From: Burkholderiales bacterium | GTDB taxonomy: Bacteria > Pseudomonadota > Gammaproteobacteria > Burkholderiales > Ga0077523 | Direction of reading: 5' to 3' | Length of the DNA: 64,000 nucleotides | Assembly: GCA_019747905.1 (NCBI GenBank) | Contig: JAIEQG010000025.1 | Coordinates: 1 to 64,000, forward strand | Shown: in pieces, positions 18,146 to 29,064 of the stretch | How the letters are laid out: the number at the start of each line of letters is the position of its first letter | How positions within the stretch are numbered: the first letter of the stretch is position 1 | Position numbers and translations under genes: made by a program | Notes under the pieces: generated by a model | Told to the model about the DNA's origin: nothing | Databases searched by the model: none | The model's input: the letters and a program-made list of their open reading frames with translations, nothing else

Positions 18146-19153
18146 ATGCAGGTCGGTCCTTACATACTGCACAACCGGCTCGCGGTCGCACCCATGGCGG
18201 GCGTTACCGATCGACCGTTCCGTCAGTTGTGCAAGATGCTCGGCGCGGGCTATGCGGTTTCGGAGATGACCGCGTCCGACACGCGCCTGTGGAACACCGA
18301 CAAGAGCCGGCGCCGGCGCGATCATGATGGCGAAGTGGCGCCGATCGCAGTGCAGATCGCCGGCACCGAACCCGTGCAGATGGCCGAGGCCGCGCGCCTC
18401 AATGTGGCGCACGGCGCGCAGATCATCGACATCAACATGGGCTGTCCGGCAAAGAAGGTGTGCAATGTCCTGGCGGGTTCCGCGCTGCTGCGCGACGAGG
18501 CCAAGGTCGGCGCGATCCTCGATGCCGTGGTCGCCGCCGCCGGCGTGCCTGTGACGCTCAAGATCCGCACCGGCTGGGACCGCGAACACCGCAACGCCGT
18601 AAGTGTCGCCCGCATCGCGGAAACCGCGGGCATCCGCGCCCTGGTGGTGCACGGCCGTACTCGCGCCGACCTGTACAACGGCACGGCGGAGTACGACACC
18701 ATCGCCGAAGTCAAGGCCGCGGTCGGCATCCCGGTGATCGCGAACGGTGACATAGATTCCCCGGAAAAGGCCGGCCAGGTGCTGCACCAGACCGGAGCCG
18801 ACGCCGTGATGATCGGCCGTGCAGCGCTGGGGCGGCCCTGGATCTTCCGCGAGATGGATCATTACCTTCAGACCGGCCGGAAACTGGCGCCGCCGGACCT
18901 GACGGAGGTCCGCGAGATACTCCTGGCTCACGTCGGTGCGCTGCATGCGTTCTACGGCGAGCACACCGGCCCGAAGGTGGTGCGCAAGCACGTCGGCTGG
19001 TACGCCGAGAGCATCCCCGGCGGTCAGCAGCTGCGGGCGCAAGTGAACGGTCTCGGCGATGCGCAAGCCCAACTCGAGGCCTTGGCGCATTTCTTCGACG
19101 GCCTCGCCGATTCCGCCTGCGTTACCGCGGTCGAGCAAAGGCTCGCGGCATGA
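18146..19153 (+). CDS. dusB: tRNA-dihydrouridine synthase B
   Basis: FMN-dependent reductase forming dihydrouridine in the tRNA D-loop. The 335-residue protein starts at ATG 18146 (MQVGPYILHNRLAVAPMAGVT). It has the FMN-binding APMAGVTDRPFR, the catalytic-cysteine segment INMGCPAKKV, KIRTGWD, VHGRTR and the late GRAALGRPW. The identity as DusB rather than DusA or DusC is supported by the 4-base overlap with fis, the arrangement of the E. coli dusB-fis operon. Confidence 0.96.
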   Translation: MQVGPYILHNRLAVAPMAGVTDRPFRQLCKMLGAGYAVSEMTASDTRLWNTDKSRRRRDHDGEVAPIAVQIAGTEPVQMAEAARLNVAHGAQIIDINMGCPAKKVCNVLAGSALLRDEAKVGAILDAVVAAAGVPVTLKIRTGWDREHRNAVSVARIAETAGIRALVVHGRTRADLYNGTAEYDTIAEVKAAVGIPVIANGDIDSPEKAGQVLHQTGADAVMIGRAALGRPWIFREMDHYLQTGRKLAPPDLTEVREILLAHVGALHAFYGEHTGPKVVRKHVGWYAESIPGGQQLRAQVNGLGDAQAQLEALAHFFDGLADSACVTAVEQRLAA

Positions 19154-19386
19154 TCAACGAGAACGAGATCGCACGCTGCGTGCGCCGCGCCATCGACGGT
19201 TACTTCCGCGATCTCGACGGTGAACGGCCGAGCCCGATCTACGAAATGGTCATCCAGTGCGTCGAGCGGCCGTTGCTCGAGACAGTCCTCGCGCGAGTCG
19301 ACGGCAATCAGACGCAGGCAGCGGAATTGCTTGGCATGAACCGCAATACGCTGCGCAAGAAGATGCAGGCCTACGGCCTCAAGTAG
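19150..19386 (+). CDS. fis: DNA-binding protein Fis
   Basis: A 78-residue nucleoid protein, shorter than the 98 residues of E. coli Fis, as is usual in betaproteobacteria. The C-terminal helix-turn-helix ([23 protein letters not shown]) is near-identical to the family consensus and follows the dimerisation helices. The ATG overlaps the dusB stop codon by four bases. Fis bends DNA and, where studied, activates rRNA promoters and assists site-specific recombination. purH follows after 50 bases and may be partly co-transcribed. Confidence 0.97.
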   Translation: MINENEIARCVRRAIDGYFRDLDGERPSPIYEMVIQCVERPLLETVLARVDGNQTQAAELLGMNRNTLRKKMQAYGLK

Positions 19387-19436
19387 CACCCCCTTCGAGT
19401 CCACTCTTTCTCCATCGAATCGGATACCCCGTCGCC

Positions 19437-20999
<1,563 letters not shown>

Positions 21000-21164
21000 A
21001 ATGGAATGACTACCCCCCCGATGGGCCTGCGGCCCTTCCCCCCAGGGGGCCAGCCCGCTTGTGGGCTGAGTCCGGACACAGGCAGTCCCTGCGGACTGTC
21101 TGTGCCTGACGAAGGCCATCGGCCTCCGGCCGATGGCAGGCCCGGCGCGGGCTGAGGTGAGGCC
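21000..21164 (-). repeat. Spacer repeat R1 with two extra perfect hairpins (purH-purD spacer)
   Basis: The whole purH-purD spacer is repeat-derived. From 21012 it reads as the reverse complement of the R1 unit (CCCCCCGATGGGCCTGCGGC, then CAGCCCGC). About 100 further bases contain two hairpins not seen in the other copies. One pairs CACAGGCAGTCC with GGACTGTCTGTG (one G-U), the other pairs GCCATCGGCC with GGCCGATGGC. The R1 end GGCCCGGCGCGGGCTGAGGTGA follows. GAGGTGAGG at the end doubles as the purD ribosome binding site. Confidence 0.8.
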
Positions 21165-22448
21165 ATGAACCTGCTTGTCGTCGGTGGCGGTGGACGGGAA
21201 CACGCGATCGCGTGGCGGCTCGCGCAATCGCGCCGTGTGGCGCGCGTCTACGTGGCACCGGGCAACGCCGGTACCGCCGAGGAGGATGGGCTGTTCAACG
21301 TGCCCATCACCGACATCGACGAACTGCTCGCCTTCGTGAAGAAGGAGAGCATCGCGCTCACCGTGGTAGGGCCGGAAGCGCCGCTCGCAGCCGGTGTGGT
21401 CGACCGGTTCCGTGCTGCCGGACTGAAGATCTTCGGTCCGACCCAACGCGCTGCACAACTCGAGGCGTCGAAAGACTACGCCAAGCGCTTCATGGTGGAG
21501 CATCGCATCCCGACCGCCCGCCACGAGACCTTCACCGATGCCGCCGCCGCGCACGCGTATATCGACGCTCAGGGCGCGCCGATCGTGATCAAGGCCGACG
21601 GCCTCGCGGCGGGCAAGGGCGTCGTCGTGGCCATGACTCTCGACGAAGCCCACGGCGCCGTGGATTCCATGCTCAAGGACAACCGGCTCGGCTCGGCCGG
21701 CGCGCGCGTGGTCATCGAGGAGTTCCTCGAAGGCGAGGAAGCGAGCTTCATCGTCATGGTCGACGGCCGCCACATCCTGCCGCTCGCCACCAGCCAGGAC
21801 CACAAGCGCTTGCTCGATGGCGACCTCGGTCCCAACACCGGCGGCATGGGCGCCTATTCGCCGGCGCCGGTACTGACGCCGGCGCTGCACGCGCGGGCCA
21901 TGCGCGAAGTGATCCAACCGGTCGTCTCGGGCATGGAAGCGGCGGGCGAGCCCTACACCGGCTTCCTGTACGCCGGGCTGATGATCACGCCGAAGGGCGA
22001 ACTGCGCACCCTCGAGTTCAACTGCCGCATGGGCGACCCCGAGACCCAGCCGATCATGATGCGGTTGAAGAGCGACCTGCACACGCTGGTGGAGCACGCG
22101 GTCAACGGCACTCTGGACAAGGTTCAGGCCGAATGGGATCGCCGCGTGGCCCTCGGGGTGGTCATGGCCGCGCACGGCTATCCGGAGGATCCGCGCAAGG
22201 GCGATCCCATCACCAGCATGCCGCGCAACGAGGACGACGTGCACGTGTTCCACGCGGGCACCGCGGCTCGCGACGGCGTTACCGTCACCAACGGCGGGCG
22301 CGTACTATGTGTCACGGCGCTCGGCGACACCGTGCGGGTGGCGCAGCGCCGTGCCTACGAGATCGCGGAGCAGATCCAGTTTGCCGGCCGGCAGATGCGC
22401 CGCGATATCGGGTACCGGGCGATCGGTGCGAAGAGGAGCCTGCTGTGA
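21165..22448 (+). CDS. purD: Phosphoribosylamine-glycine ligase (GAR synthetase)
   Basis: ATP-dependent ligation of glycine to phosphoribosylamine, the second step of purine synthesis. The 427-residue ATP-grasp protein shows the N-terminal [27 protein letters not shown], the ATP-grasp core [16 protein letters not shown] and the metal-binding [13 protein letters not shown]. Length and motifs are standard. The gene overlaps hemF by four bases (GTGA). It is separated from purH only by a repeat-filled spacer, from whose end its Shine-Dalgarno is taken. Confidence 0.98.
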   Translation: MNLLVVGGGGREHAIAWRLAQSRRVARVYVAPGNAGTAEEDGLFNVPITDIDELLAFVKKESIALTVVGPEAPLAAGVVDRFRAAGLKIFGPTQRAAQLEASKDYAKRFMVEHRIPTARHETFTDAAAAHAYIDAQGAPIVIKADGLAAGKGVVVAMTLDEAHGAVDSMLKDNRLGSAGARVVIEEFLEGEEASFIVMVDGRHILPLATSQDHKRLLDGDLGPNTGGMGAYSPAPVLTPALHARAMREVIQPVVSGMEAAGEPYTGFLYAGLMITPKGELRTLEFNCRMGDPETQPIMMRLKSDLHTLVEHAVNGTLDKVQAEWDRRVALGVVMAAHGYPEDPRKGDPITSMPRNEDDVHVFHAGTAARDGVTVTNGGRVLCVTALGDTVRVAQRRAYEIAEQIQFAGRQMRRDIGYRAIGAKRSLL

Positions 22449-23392
22449 ACGCTCGCGCGCAAGGGGATGTGGACGCGGCCGCGGTCCGGGAGTACTTCAT
22501 CGGACTGCAGCGTCGGATCGTCGCGGCCCTGGAAGCCGAAGACGGCCGGCCGTTCCGCCTCGATTCGTGGACCCGCGAGGAGGGCGGCGGCGGTGCCTCC
22601 TGTGTGCTCGAAGAGGGCAATCTGCTCGAACGCGGTGGCGTGAATTTTTCGCACGTGCTGGGCGACCGGCTGCCGCCGTCCGCTTCCGCCGGACGACCGG
22701 AACTCGCCGGCCGCGGGTTCGAGGCGACCGGCGTGTCGCTGGTGCTGCATCCGCGCAATCCGTACGTGCCGACCGTGCACATGAACGTGCGCTTCTTCAT
22801 CGCGCGGGCACCCGCAGGCAGCGACGCTCCGCCGGTGTTCTGGTTCGGCGGGGGCATGGACCTCACGCCCTATTACGGCTTCGAGGACGACGCCCGCCAT
22901 TTCCATGCGACGTGCCGCGACGCCCTGGCTCCGTTCGGACCGGATCGCTACCCGCAGTTCAAGCGCTGGTGCGATCGCTACTTCTTCCTGAAGCACCGCG
23001 GCGAGCCGCGTGGTATCGGCGGCATATTCTTCGACGATCTCGCCGAGCCGGATTTCGCCACCGCCTTCGCGCTGGTGCAAAGCGTCGGCGACCACTTCCT
23101 CGAGGCATACCTGCCCATCGCCCGCCGTCGCAGCGACACACCCTACGGCGAGCGCGAGCGCGATTTCCAGGCCTACCGGCGCGGCCGCTATGTCGAGTTC
23201 AACCTCGTGTTCGATCGCGGCACCCTGTTCGGGCTGCAGTCGGGAGGGCGCACCGAATCGATCCTGGTGTCGCTCCCACCGACGGTGAAGTGGCGCTACA
23301 ACTGGCAGCCCGAACCCGGCAGTCCCGAGAGCCTTCTGTACACCGATTTCCTCACGGGACGCGACTGGATTCCCCTGCCGCCCGCGGCCTGA
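22445..23392 (+). CDS. hemF: Oxygen-dependent coproporphyrinogen III oxidase
   Basis: Oxidatively decarboxylates coproporphyrinogen III to protoporphyrinogen IX using O2, so the organism makes haem under aerobic conditions. The 315 residues start at GTG 22445, overlapping the purD stop codon. Family signatures are present: WTREEGGGG, the [10 protein letters not shown] segment, [29 protein letters not shown] and GGIFFDDL, with [20 protein letters not shown] near the end. Translational coupling to purD has no obvious metabolic meaning but the pairing occurs in related genomes. Confidence 0.97.
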   Translation: MNARAQGDVDAAAVREYFIGLQRRIVAALEAEDGRPFRLDSWTREEGGGGASCVLEEGNLLERGGVNFSHVLGDRLPPSASAGRPELAGRGFEATGVSLVLHPRNPYVPTVHMNVRFFIARAPAGSDAPPVFWFGGGMDLTPYYGFEDDARHFHATCRDALAPFGPDRYPQFKRWCDRYFFLKHRGEPRGIGGIFFDDLAEPDFATAFALVQSVGDHFLEAYLPIARRRSDTPYGERERDFQAYRRGRYVEFNLVFDRGTLFGLQSGGRTESILVSLPPTVKWRYNWQPEPGSPESLLYTDFLTGRDWIPLPPAA

Positions 23393-23411
23393 GCGACGCA
23401 CTTCCGGCACG

Positions 23412-23843
23412 ATGGCAAACCTCGACGAGCTCCTCGCGCTGATCCATCGCCAGCAGGCGCGCATCGGTCATCTCGAGCGCGTGCTGGCCGCGAACAACAT
23501 CCACGTGCCCGAGGGCGTGGAAGTGGGTGAGACCACGTTGAGCGACGCGTCGTCGCACTTCCCGGCACTGGACCTGTCGGAGCCCGAGAAGCCGCCACCC
23601 AAGCGGCTGGAGACCAAGGCGGCGGTGGAGGATCTGCCGCGCATCATGGAAACCCTGCTGAAGCTCTGGGGCCACAGCACCTTCGACGAATACCTCGACC
23701 GCCTCGTCATCGACGAACGCGGCAACCGTCAGGGCTTCAGCCCCGACGTGATGGAAGAGTTGTTGTTCCTCGGCCGCATCTCGCGCGGCAAGCACCGCTT
23801 GCTCGGCATCCCGCCGCCGATCCAGCACCCGAAGGTCAAGTAG
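23412..23843 (+). CDS. Conserved-looking hypothetical protein after hemF
   Basis: A 143-residue soluble protein I do not recognise. The first 30 residues form an amphipathic, probably coiled-coil helix (LDELLALIHRQQARIGHLER). A proline-rich acidic linker follows near residues 50-65 (SEPEKPPPKR). The C-terminal half is compact, with ITS-like helices around LPRIMETLLKLWGHSTFDEYLDRLV and ends in the basic, proline-rich IPPPIQHPKVK. It lacks a signal peptide and membrane segments. It lies 19 bases after hemF on the same strand, so it is probably co-transcribed with purD-hemF, and it converges with livF. Confidence 0.65.
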   Translation: MANLDELLALIHRQQARIGHLERVLAANNIHVPEGVEVGETTLSDASSHFPALDLSEPEKPPPKRLETKAAVEDLPRIMETLLKLWGHSTFDEYLDRLVIDERGNRQGFSPDVMEELLFLGRISRGKHRLLGIPPPIQHPKVK

Positions 23844-23873
23844 GAGTAGCGACCGCAGGGAGCTGGCGGGGCC

Positions 23874-24584
23874 TCATTCGCCGAGGTAGGCCTGCCGCAC
23901 CTGCTCGCTGGCGAGCAGGGTTGAAGCCGCGTCGGTAAGAGTGATGGCGCCCGACTCCATCACGTAACCGCGCGAAGCCGCCTGCAGCGCGAGCCGGGCA
24001 TTCTGCTCGACCAGCAGGATGGTGACGCCCTGCGCGGAAATGGAGGCGATCACCTCGAAGATCTTCTGCACCATGAGGGGTGCCAGGCCCATGCTCGGCT
24101 CGTCGAGCAGCAGCAGCTTCGGCCGGCTCATCAAGGCGCGGCCGATGGCCACCATCTGCTGTTCCCCGCCCGAGAGGGTCCCGGCGGTTTGTGCCCGCCG
24201 TTCCTTCAACCGCGGAAACAGCGCGTAGATGCGATCGAGGTCCGCACGCACTTCATGGCGATCGTCGCGAATGTAGGCGCCCATGCCGAGATTCTCCTCG
24301 ACCGTGAGCCGCGCGAACACGCCCCGGCCCTCGGGCACCAGGGCGATCCCGCGCTGGACCAGCCGATGCGAAGGATCGTGCGTTATCGAAGCGCCGTCGT
24401 AGTGCACGCTGCCGCCGCTCGGCCGCAGCACGCCGGCGAGGGCTTTCAGCGTCGTGGTCTTGCCGGCACCGTTCGCGCCGATCAGCGCGACCAGTTCGCC
24501 GGCGGCCACCTCGAGATCGATGCCGCGCACGGCGACGATGCCGCCGTAGGCCACCTTGAGGTTCCTGACTTCAAGCAGGCTCAT
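23874..24584 (-). CDS. livF: Branched-chain amino acid ABC transporter ATP-binding protein LivF (system 1)
   Basis: One of two ATPases powering the first Liv-type importer. The 236-residue protein has Walker A GANGAGKTT, Q-loop, signature LSGGEQQM and Walker B LLLLDEPS, plus the LivF-type AQTAGTLSGGEQQMVAIGRAL region. The start is ATG 24584 (MSLLEVRNLKVAYGG), seven bases after the livG stop codon; upstream extension is not needed. Last gene of livKHMGF, converging on the hypothetical gene after hemF. Confidence 0.95.
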   Translation of the reverse strand: MSLLEVRNLKVAYGGIVAVRGIDLEVAAGELVALIGANGAGKTTTLKALAGVLRPSGGSVHYDGASITHDPSHRLVQRGIALVPEGRGVFARLTVEENLGMGAYIRDDRHEVRADLDRIYALFPRLKERRAQTAGTLSGGEQQMVAIGRALMSRPKLLLLDEPSMGLAPLMVQKIFEVIASISAQGVTILLVEQNARLALQAASRGYVMESGAITLTDAASTLLASEQVRQAYLGE

Positions 24585-24591
24585 GCGTGGA

Positions 24592-25371
24592 TCAGGCTGC
24601 CGGCGCAACGCCGATATAGGCTTCGATGACGGCCGGATCGTGCTGTACTTCCTTCGGCAACCCCTCGGCGATCTTCTTGCCGTAGTCGAGCACGGCCACC
24701 CGGTCGCACAGACCCATCACCAGCTTCACGTCGTGCTCGATCAGCAGCACGGTGGTGCCATCGTCGCGGATGCGCGCGACCAGTTGCCCCAGGGCCTGTC
24801 GTTCGGTCGGATTCATGCCGGCAGCGGGTTCGTCGAGTGCCAGCAGCTTCGGTTCCGTCGCCAGCGCACGCGCGATCTCCAATCGGCGCTGATCGCCGTA
24901 GGACAGGTTGCGCGCGATGGTGTTCGAATGCCGCTCGACGCCCACGTAGTGCAGGAGCGTGCGCGCACGCTCTGCGATGGCATGCTCTTCCTCGCGCGTG
25001 GCGCGAGTGCGCAGCATGGCGCCGACCACGCCCGCTTGGGTGCGCAGGTGGCGTCCCACCATGACGTTCTCGAGCGCGGTCATGTTGGCGAACAGGCGGA
25101 TGTTCTGGAACGTGCGCGCGATGCCTGCGAGCGCCACGCGATAGGGCTTCAGCCCCGAAAGCGCCGCACCGTCGAAGACGACCTCGCCGCGTTCGGGAAC
25201 GTAGAGCCCCGTCAGCACGTTGAACAGGGTCGTCTTGCCTGCGCCATTGGGACCGATCAGCCCGTAGATCTCGCCGCGCCGGATGGCGATCGAAACGTCC
25301 GACAATGCCGTGAGGCCACCGAAGCGCTTCTCCACGCCTCGGGTCTCGAGCAGCGTCCCGGCAGTCACCAT
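24592..25371 (-). CDS. livG: Branched-chain amino acid ABC transporter ATP-binding protein LivG (system 1)
   Basis: Second ATPase of the importer, 259 residues from ATG 25371. Walker A GPNGAGKTT, signature NLSYGDQRRLEIARAL, Walker B LLALDEPAAGMNP and switch histidine in LLIEHDVKLVM are present. The LSYGDQRR form of the ABC signature and the AGMNP extension distinguish LivG from LivF. Only one base separates it from the livM stop codon, so translation is probably coupled. Confidence 0.95.
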   Translation of the reverse strand: MVTAGTLLETRGVEKRFGGLTALSDVSIAIRRGEIYGLIGPNGAGKTTLFNVLTGLYVPERGEVVFDGAALSGLKPYRVALAGIARTFQNIRLFANMTALENVMVGRHLRTQAGVVGAMLRTRATREEEHAIAERARTLLHYVGVERHSNTIARNLSYGDQRRLEIARALATEPKLLALDEPAAGMNPTERQALGQLVARIRDDGTTVLLIEHDVKLVMGLCDRVAVLDYGKKIAEGLPKEVQHDPAVIEAYIGVAPAA

Positions 25372-25372
25372 G

Positions 25373-26440
25373 CTAGTGCTGCTCGCCCGCGGCAAACTCG
25401 CGGCGCCGCGTCTTCGAAGGAAACAGGCCGGCCGGCCGGAACAGCATCATCAGCACCAGGGCGAGACCGAAGAGCAGCATGCGGATCACTTCAGGTTCGA
25501 TGATGAGTCGGCCGAAGGCGGCTTTCTGCAGGGGCTCGACGGTGTAGCGCAGGATCTCCGGCACGAACGACAGCAGCACCGCGCCGGCAATGACACCCCA
25601 GATGTTGCCCATGCCGCCCAGCACCACCATCGCGAGCACCATGATGGATTCGACCAGCACGAAACTCTCGGGGCTGATGAACCCCTGCATGGCTGCGAAC
25701 ATGCCACCGGCGATGCCGCCGAAACTGGCGCCCATGGCGAAGGCGAGCAGTTTGACGTTGCGCGTGTTGATGCCCATGGCCTGCGCGGCGGTTTCGTCCT
25801 CGCGGATCGCCACCCAGGCGCGGCCGATGCGCGAATCCTGCAGGCGCACGTTGATCACGATCACGACGAGCAGCACCACCAACAACAGGTAGTAGTACTT
25901 GATGGGGCCGGAAAAGGTCAGGCCGAGCAGCGTCTCACTCTTGCTGAAGCTGAAGCCGTCCAGCCTGAACGGATCGATCAGCGTGACACCCTGCGGTCCG
26001 TTGGTGATGTTGACCGGGCGCGACAGATTGTTGAGGAACACGCGCACGATCTCGCCGAACCCCAGTGTGACGATGGCGAGGTAGTCGCCACGCAGCTTGA
26101 GGGTCGGCGCGCCGAGCAGCACGCCGAACAGGCAGGCGACAGCGGCGCCGATCGGCAGGATGATCCAGAAGGGCAGGTGCAGGCCGAAATGCGGCGAGGC
26201 GAGCAGAGCGTAGCAGTAGGCACCCACCGCATAGAAGGCGATGTAGCCCAGGTCCAGCAGTCCGGCGAACCCCACCACGATGTTGAGGCCGAGCGACAGC
26301 AGGCAGAACAGGATCGCGAGGTTGGTGATGCGCACCCAGGCCGTGCCCACTTGAGCGAGCACGAATGGCAGCACCGCGAGCACGATCGCGATCAGCACGA
26401 TGCCGACCTTCGCCTTCGCGTCCATCGGCCGCGAACTCAC
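25373..26440 (-). CDS. livM: Branched-chain amino acid ABC transporter permease LivM (system 1)
   Basis: Inner-membrane permease of 355 residues with about ten hydrophobic segments, the first at 12-32 and the last at 325-340. The permease loop DSRIGRAWVAIREDETAAQAMGIN contacts the ATPases and is characteristic of LivM. The start is GTG 26440, overlapping the livH stop codon by four bases; ATG 26425 is an alternative giving a five-residue shorter protein. Partners are LivH, LivG and LivF encoded next to it. Confidence 0.95.
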   Translation of the reverse strand: MSSRPMDAKAKVGIVLIAIVLAVLPFVLAQVGTAWVRITNLAILFCLLSLGLNIVVGFAGLLDLGYIAFYAVGAYCYALLASPHFGLHLPFWIILPIGAAVACLFGVLLGAPTLKLRGDYLAIVTLGFGEIVRVFLNNLSRPVNITNGPQGVTLIDPFRLDGFSFSKSETLLGLTFSGPIKYYYLLLVVLLVVIVINVRLQDSRIGRAWVAIREDETAAQAMGINTRNVKLLAFAMGASFGGIAGGMFAAMQGFISPESFVLVESIMVLAMVVLGGMGNIWGVIAGAVLLSFVPEILRYTVEPLQKAAFGRLIIEPEVIRMLLFGLALVLMMLFRPAGLFPSKTRRREFAAGEQH

Positions 26441-27429
26441 GCGCGGTCACCGACCCTTTCGCCGAGCAGGCCCGACGGCCGGAACACCAGCACGGCGATG
26501 AGGACGAGGAACGCGAACACGTCCTGGTAGTTGCTGCCCATCAGCACCACGTGGCCGTCCTGCGCGCAGCGCTCCGCGAGTCCGGTCGAGATCCACGAGA
26601 CATGGCACAGGTCGGTCAGTTCACCGATGTAGCCGGCACCGAGGGCTTCCACCAGCCCCAGCAGGATGCCGCCCAGCATCGCCCCGGCCAGGTTGCCGAT
26701 ACCGCCCAGCACCGCGGCGGAGAAGGCCTTCAACCCGAGCAGCGCACCCATCGTGTAGTGCGCGATGCCGTAATAGGTGCCGACCATCACGCCCGCCACC
26801 GCGCCGAGCCCCGCACCGATGACGAAGGTGGAGGCGATGACGCGGTTGATGTTGACCCCCATCAGCCCGGCCACCTGCGGGTTTTCCGAGGTGGCTCGCA
26901 TCGCCGTACCGAGCCGGGTCCGGTAGACCAGCGCGGTGAGGCCCAGCATCATCAGCGCCGACAGGCTGATGATGGCGATCTGGACCCCGCTCACGTTCGC
27001 ACCGGCGATCTCGAACACGGGGTTCGGAATGATCTGCGGGAACGACAGCGGATTGCGGCTCCAGATCAGCATGGCCAGATGCTGCAGGATGATGGAGATG
27101 CCGATGGCGGTGATGAGCGGTGCGAGGCGCGGTGCGCCGCGCAACGGACGGTAGGCGACGCGCTCCATGGTGTAGCCGACCGCCATGCACACGGGCACCG
27201 CGCAAGCGATGCCCGCCAGGACGATGACGACCGGCGGCATGCCGGTGTTGGCACCGGCAAGCGAACCGATCACCGTCAGCGCGACCATCGCACCGATCAT
27301 CACCACTTCGCCGTGCGCGAAGTTGATGAGCTGCACGATACCGTAGACCATGGTGTAGCCGAGCGCGACGATGGCGTAGATGCTGCCCAGCGTCAGCCCG
27401 TTGATGATCTGCTGCAGGAAGACTTCCAT
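26437..27429 (-). CDS. livH: Branched-chain amino acid ABC transporter permease LivH (system 1), with small insertion
   Basis: Inner-membrane permease, 330 residues from ATG 27429 (MEVFLQQIINGLTLGSIYA, the canonical start). Eight or so membrane segments; the loop TRLGTAMRATSENPQVAGLMG is the coupling helix region. Compared with the pattern I know from related LivH proteins, about 24 extra residues, including CHVSWISTGLAERCAQDG, sit between GYIGELTD and GSNYQDVF (about 26541-26612). The reading frame is intact and both flanks look normal, so this is an in-frame insertion in a periplasmic or cytoplasmic loop before the last membrane segment. Confidence 0.93.
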   Translation of the reverse strand: MEVFLQQIINGLTLGSIYAIVALGYTMVYGIVQLINFAHGEVVMIGAMVALTVIGSLAGANTGMPPVVIVLAGIACAVPVCMAVGYTMERVAYRPLRGAPRLAPLITAIGISIILQHLAMLIWSRNPLSFPQIIPNPVFEIAGANVSGVQIAIISLSALMMLGLTALVYRTRLGTAMRATSENPQVAGLMGVNINRVIASTFVIGAGLGAVAGVMVGTYYGIAHYTMGALLGLKAFSAAVLGGIGNLAGAMLGGILLGLVEALGAGYIGELTDLCHVSWISTGLAERCAQDGHVVLMGSNYQDVFAFLVLIAVLVFRPSGLLGERVGDRA

Positions 27430-27680
27430 GAACGGCTTGCCGTTAGCGGCGCGAGCCACCCGGCGAGGGGCCCCGGCCGAAGGCTGGGGATCGACGGCAA
27501 GGCGAGACGCCGCTGGAGGCCGACAACGCAACGCCTGCGCACTCGCGTTCGTTCGGAGGCCGAGGCGTGGCAGCAACGAAAACAGCACCCGCGGGTGCCG
27601 TTCTCGGAAGCGTCCAGCGGCGCGATCTCATGCTGCCCAGCGCCGGTGGTTTGGAGCGGATCGCCGTTGGGATCGGCCGA
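27430..27680 (-). other. livK-livH spacer with a palindrome
   Basis: A 251-base non-coding spacer inside the liv cluster. The 14-base palindrome GCACCCGCGGGTGC at 27585-27598 is followed on the minus strand by TGTTTTCG, a weak terminator-like arrangement. Such elements between the binding-protein gene and the permease genes can lower permease expression relative to the abundant binding protein. No small open frame with plausible coding character was seen. This function is inference. Confidence 0.4.
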
Positions 27681-28901
27681 TCAGGCTCCCGTGCCCTTCG
27701 CGAACTCCTCGAAGGGAATGGTCTTGCCCGCCTTGATGATGGCGACCGGCACGATCTTGCCGTCCTTCAGCGTGAAGATCGTCATCTCGGCATCCTTGCG
27801 GTCGCCCTTTTCGTCGAACTCGATGTGACCGCTGGCCCCGTCGAAGCTGATCGCCTTCAGCGCCGGGAGGTACTTGGCGGGATCGACCGAATCCGCCTTC
27901 TGCATCGCGGTGATGATGAGGTTGGTGGCGTCGTAGGTGAACGGCGCGTAGATGATGGGGTCGGACCCGAACTTGGCCTTGAAGGCGTCGATGAACGACT
28001 TGCTCGAGGCCTGGGCCGGAATGCCGGCCTGCGAGCACACCAGCCCTTCGGCGGCCGCACCCGCGAGCTCCTGCATCTTGTCCGTGCAGGCGCCATCACC
28101 GAAGGCGAACACGCCCTTCAATCCCAGCTCGCGGCCCTGCTTGACCAGCGGCCCCCCGCCCGAATCCATGCCGCCGTAGAAGACCGCGTCGGGCTTCTTG
28201 CCTTTCAGCGTGGTGAGGATCGCCTTCCAGTCGGTGGTCTTGTCAGTGCCCTTCTCGCGCGCCAGCACGGTGACGCCCGCTGCCTTGAGCGACTTCTCGA
28301 CCTCGTTCGCGAGGCCTTCGCCGTACGACGTGGCATCGTCCACCACGGCCACGACCTTCGGCTTGAACTGCGCCACGAGGTAGCTCGCGATGGCCGGCCC
28401 TTGCTGGTCGTCGCGGCCGACGGTGCGGAAAGTCACCGCGAAGCCCTGCTCGGTCAGCTTGGGATTGGTCGCGGAGCCAGAGATCATCGGGATGCCGGCC
28501 GTGTTGTACACGGCGGAAGCCGGGATCGTGACGCCGGAGTTGAGGTGTCCGACGACGCCGGCCACTTTCGCATCGGCAAACTTCTGCGCGATGATCGGGC
28601 CCTTGTCCGGTTTGCCTTCGTCGTCCTCCGACAGCATCTCGAACTGGACCTTGGCGCCGCCGATGGTGAGCCCCTTGGCGTTGGCCTCGTCGACGGCGAG
28701 GCGGACGCCGGCCTCGTTGTCCTTGCCGAGGTGCGCGATGCCGCCGGTGAGCGGAGCGGCATGCCCGATCTTGATCACCGTGGCGCCGCCACCCGCTGCG
28801 GGTTTGGCCGCTTCTTCCTGTTTGCCGCAGGCAGCAACCAGCAGCACGGCGGACAATACGGCGACGGACCGGAGGCGGAACGGGACTCGGGTGAGCGGCA
28901 T
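27681..28901 (-). CDS. livK: Branched-chain amino acid ABC transporter substrate-binding lipoprotein (system 1)
   Basis: Periplasmic ligand-binding protein of the type I (Leu/Ile/Val-binding) fold, 406 residues from ATG 28901. A strong ribosome site GAGGAAAAA precedes it. The signal peptide ends with the lipobox LVAAC near residue 24, so the protein is probably a lipoprotein, unlike the soluble E. coli LivK. Ligand-fold segments include IGHAAPLTGGIAHLGKD, GVVGHLNSGVTIPAS and YAPFTYDATNLI. First gene of livKHMGF. Substrate specificity cannot be read from the sequence. Confidence 0.93.
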   Translation of the reverse strand: MPLTRVPFRLRSVAVLSAVLLVAACGKQEEAAKPAAGGGATVIKIGHAAPLTGGIAHLGKDNEAGVRLAVDEANAKGLTIGGAKVQFEMLSEDDEGKPDKGPIIAQKFADAKVAGVVGHLNSGVTIPASAVYNTAGIPMISGSATNPKLTEQGFAVTFRTVGRDDQQGPAIASYLVAQFKPKVVAVVDDATSYGEGLANEVEKSLKAAGVTVLAREKGTDKTTDWKAILTTLKGKKPDAVFYGGMDSGGGPLVKQGRELGLKGVFAFGDGACTDKMQELAGAAAEGLVCSQAGIPAQASSKSFIDAFKAKFGSDPIIYAPFTYDATNLIITAMQKADSVDPAKYLPALKAISFDGASGHIEFDEKGDRKDAEMTIFTLKDGKIVPVAIIKAGKTIPFEEFAKGTGA

Positions 28902-29008
28902 GGTTTTTCCTCGGGGAAGCCGACGGGGATACGGATCGCGGGGATTATTCCCTGTCGGCCCCAGGGCCGTCAATTTGACGCGACCGGCGTCGCCTCACGC
29001 TGGTGGCG

Positions 29009-29040
29009 AAAAAAAACCGGCCGCTGGGGCCGGTTTTCTC
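29009..29040 (-). terminator. Intrinsic terminator downstream of the small cytochrome c gene
   Basis: AAAACCGGCC pairs with GGCCGGTTTT around a five-base loop, and on the minus strand the stem runs into a tract of eight T. It lies 25 bases past the stop codon of the cytochrome gene and before livK. It therefore separates these two minus-strand units. On the plus strand only four T follow, so the direction is clear. Confidence 0.85.
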
Positions 29041-29064
29041 ACCGTCGTGCGACGGTACGGCGGA

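Noticed and set aside
21000-21164. Purine riboswitch upstream of purD
   Set aside because: The hairpins match repeat family R1 and simple perfect stems; no three-way junction with conserved loops was found.
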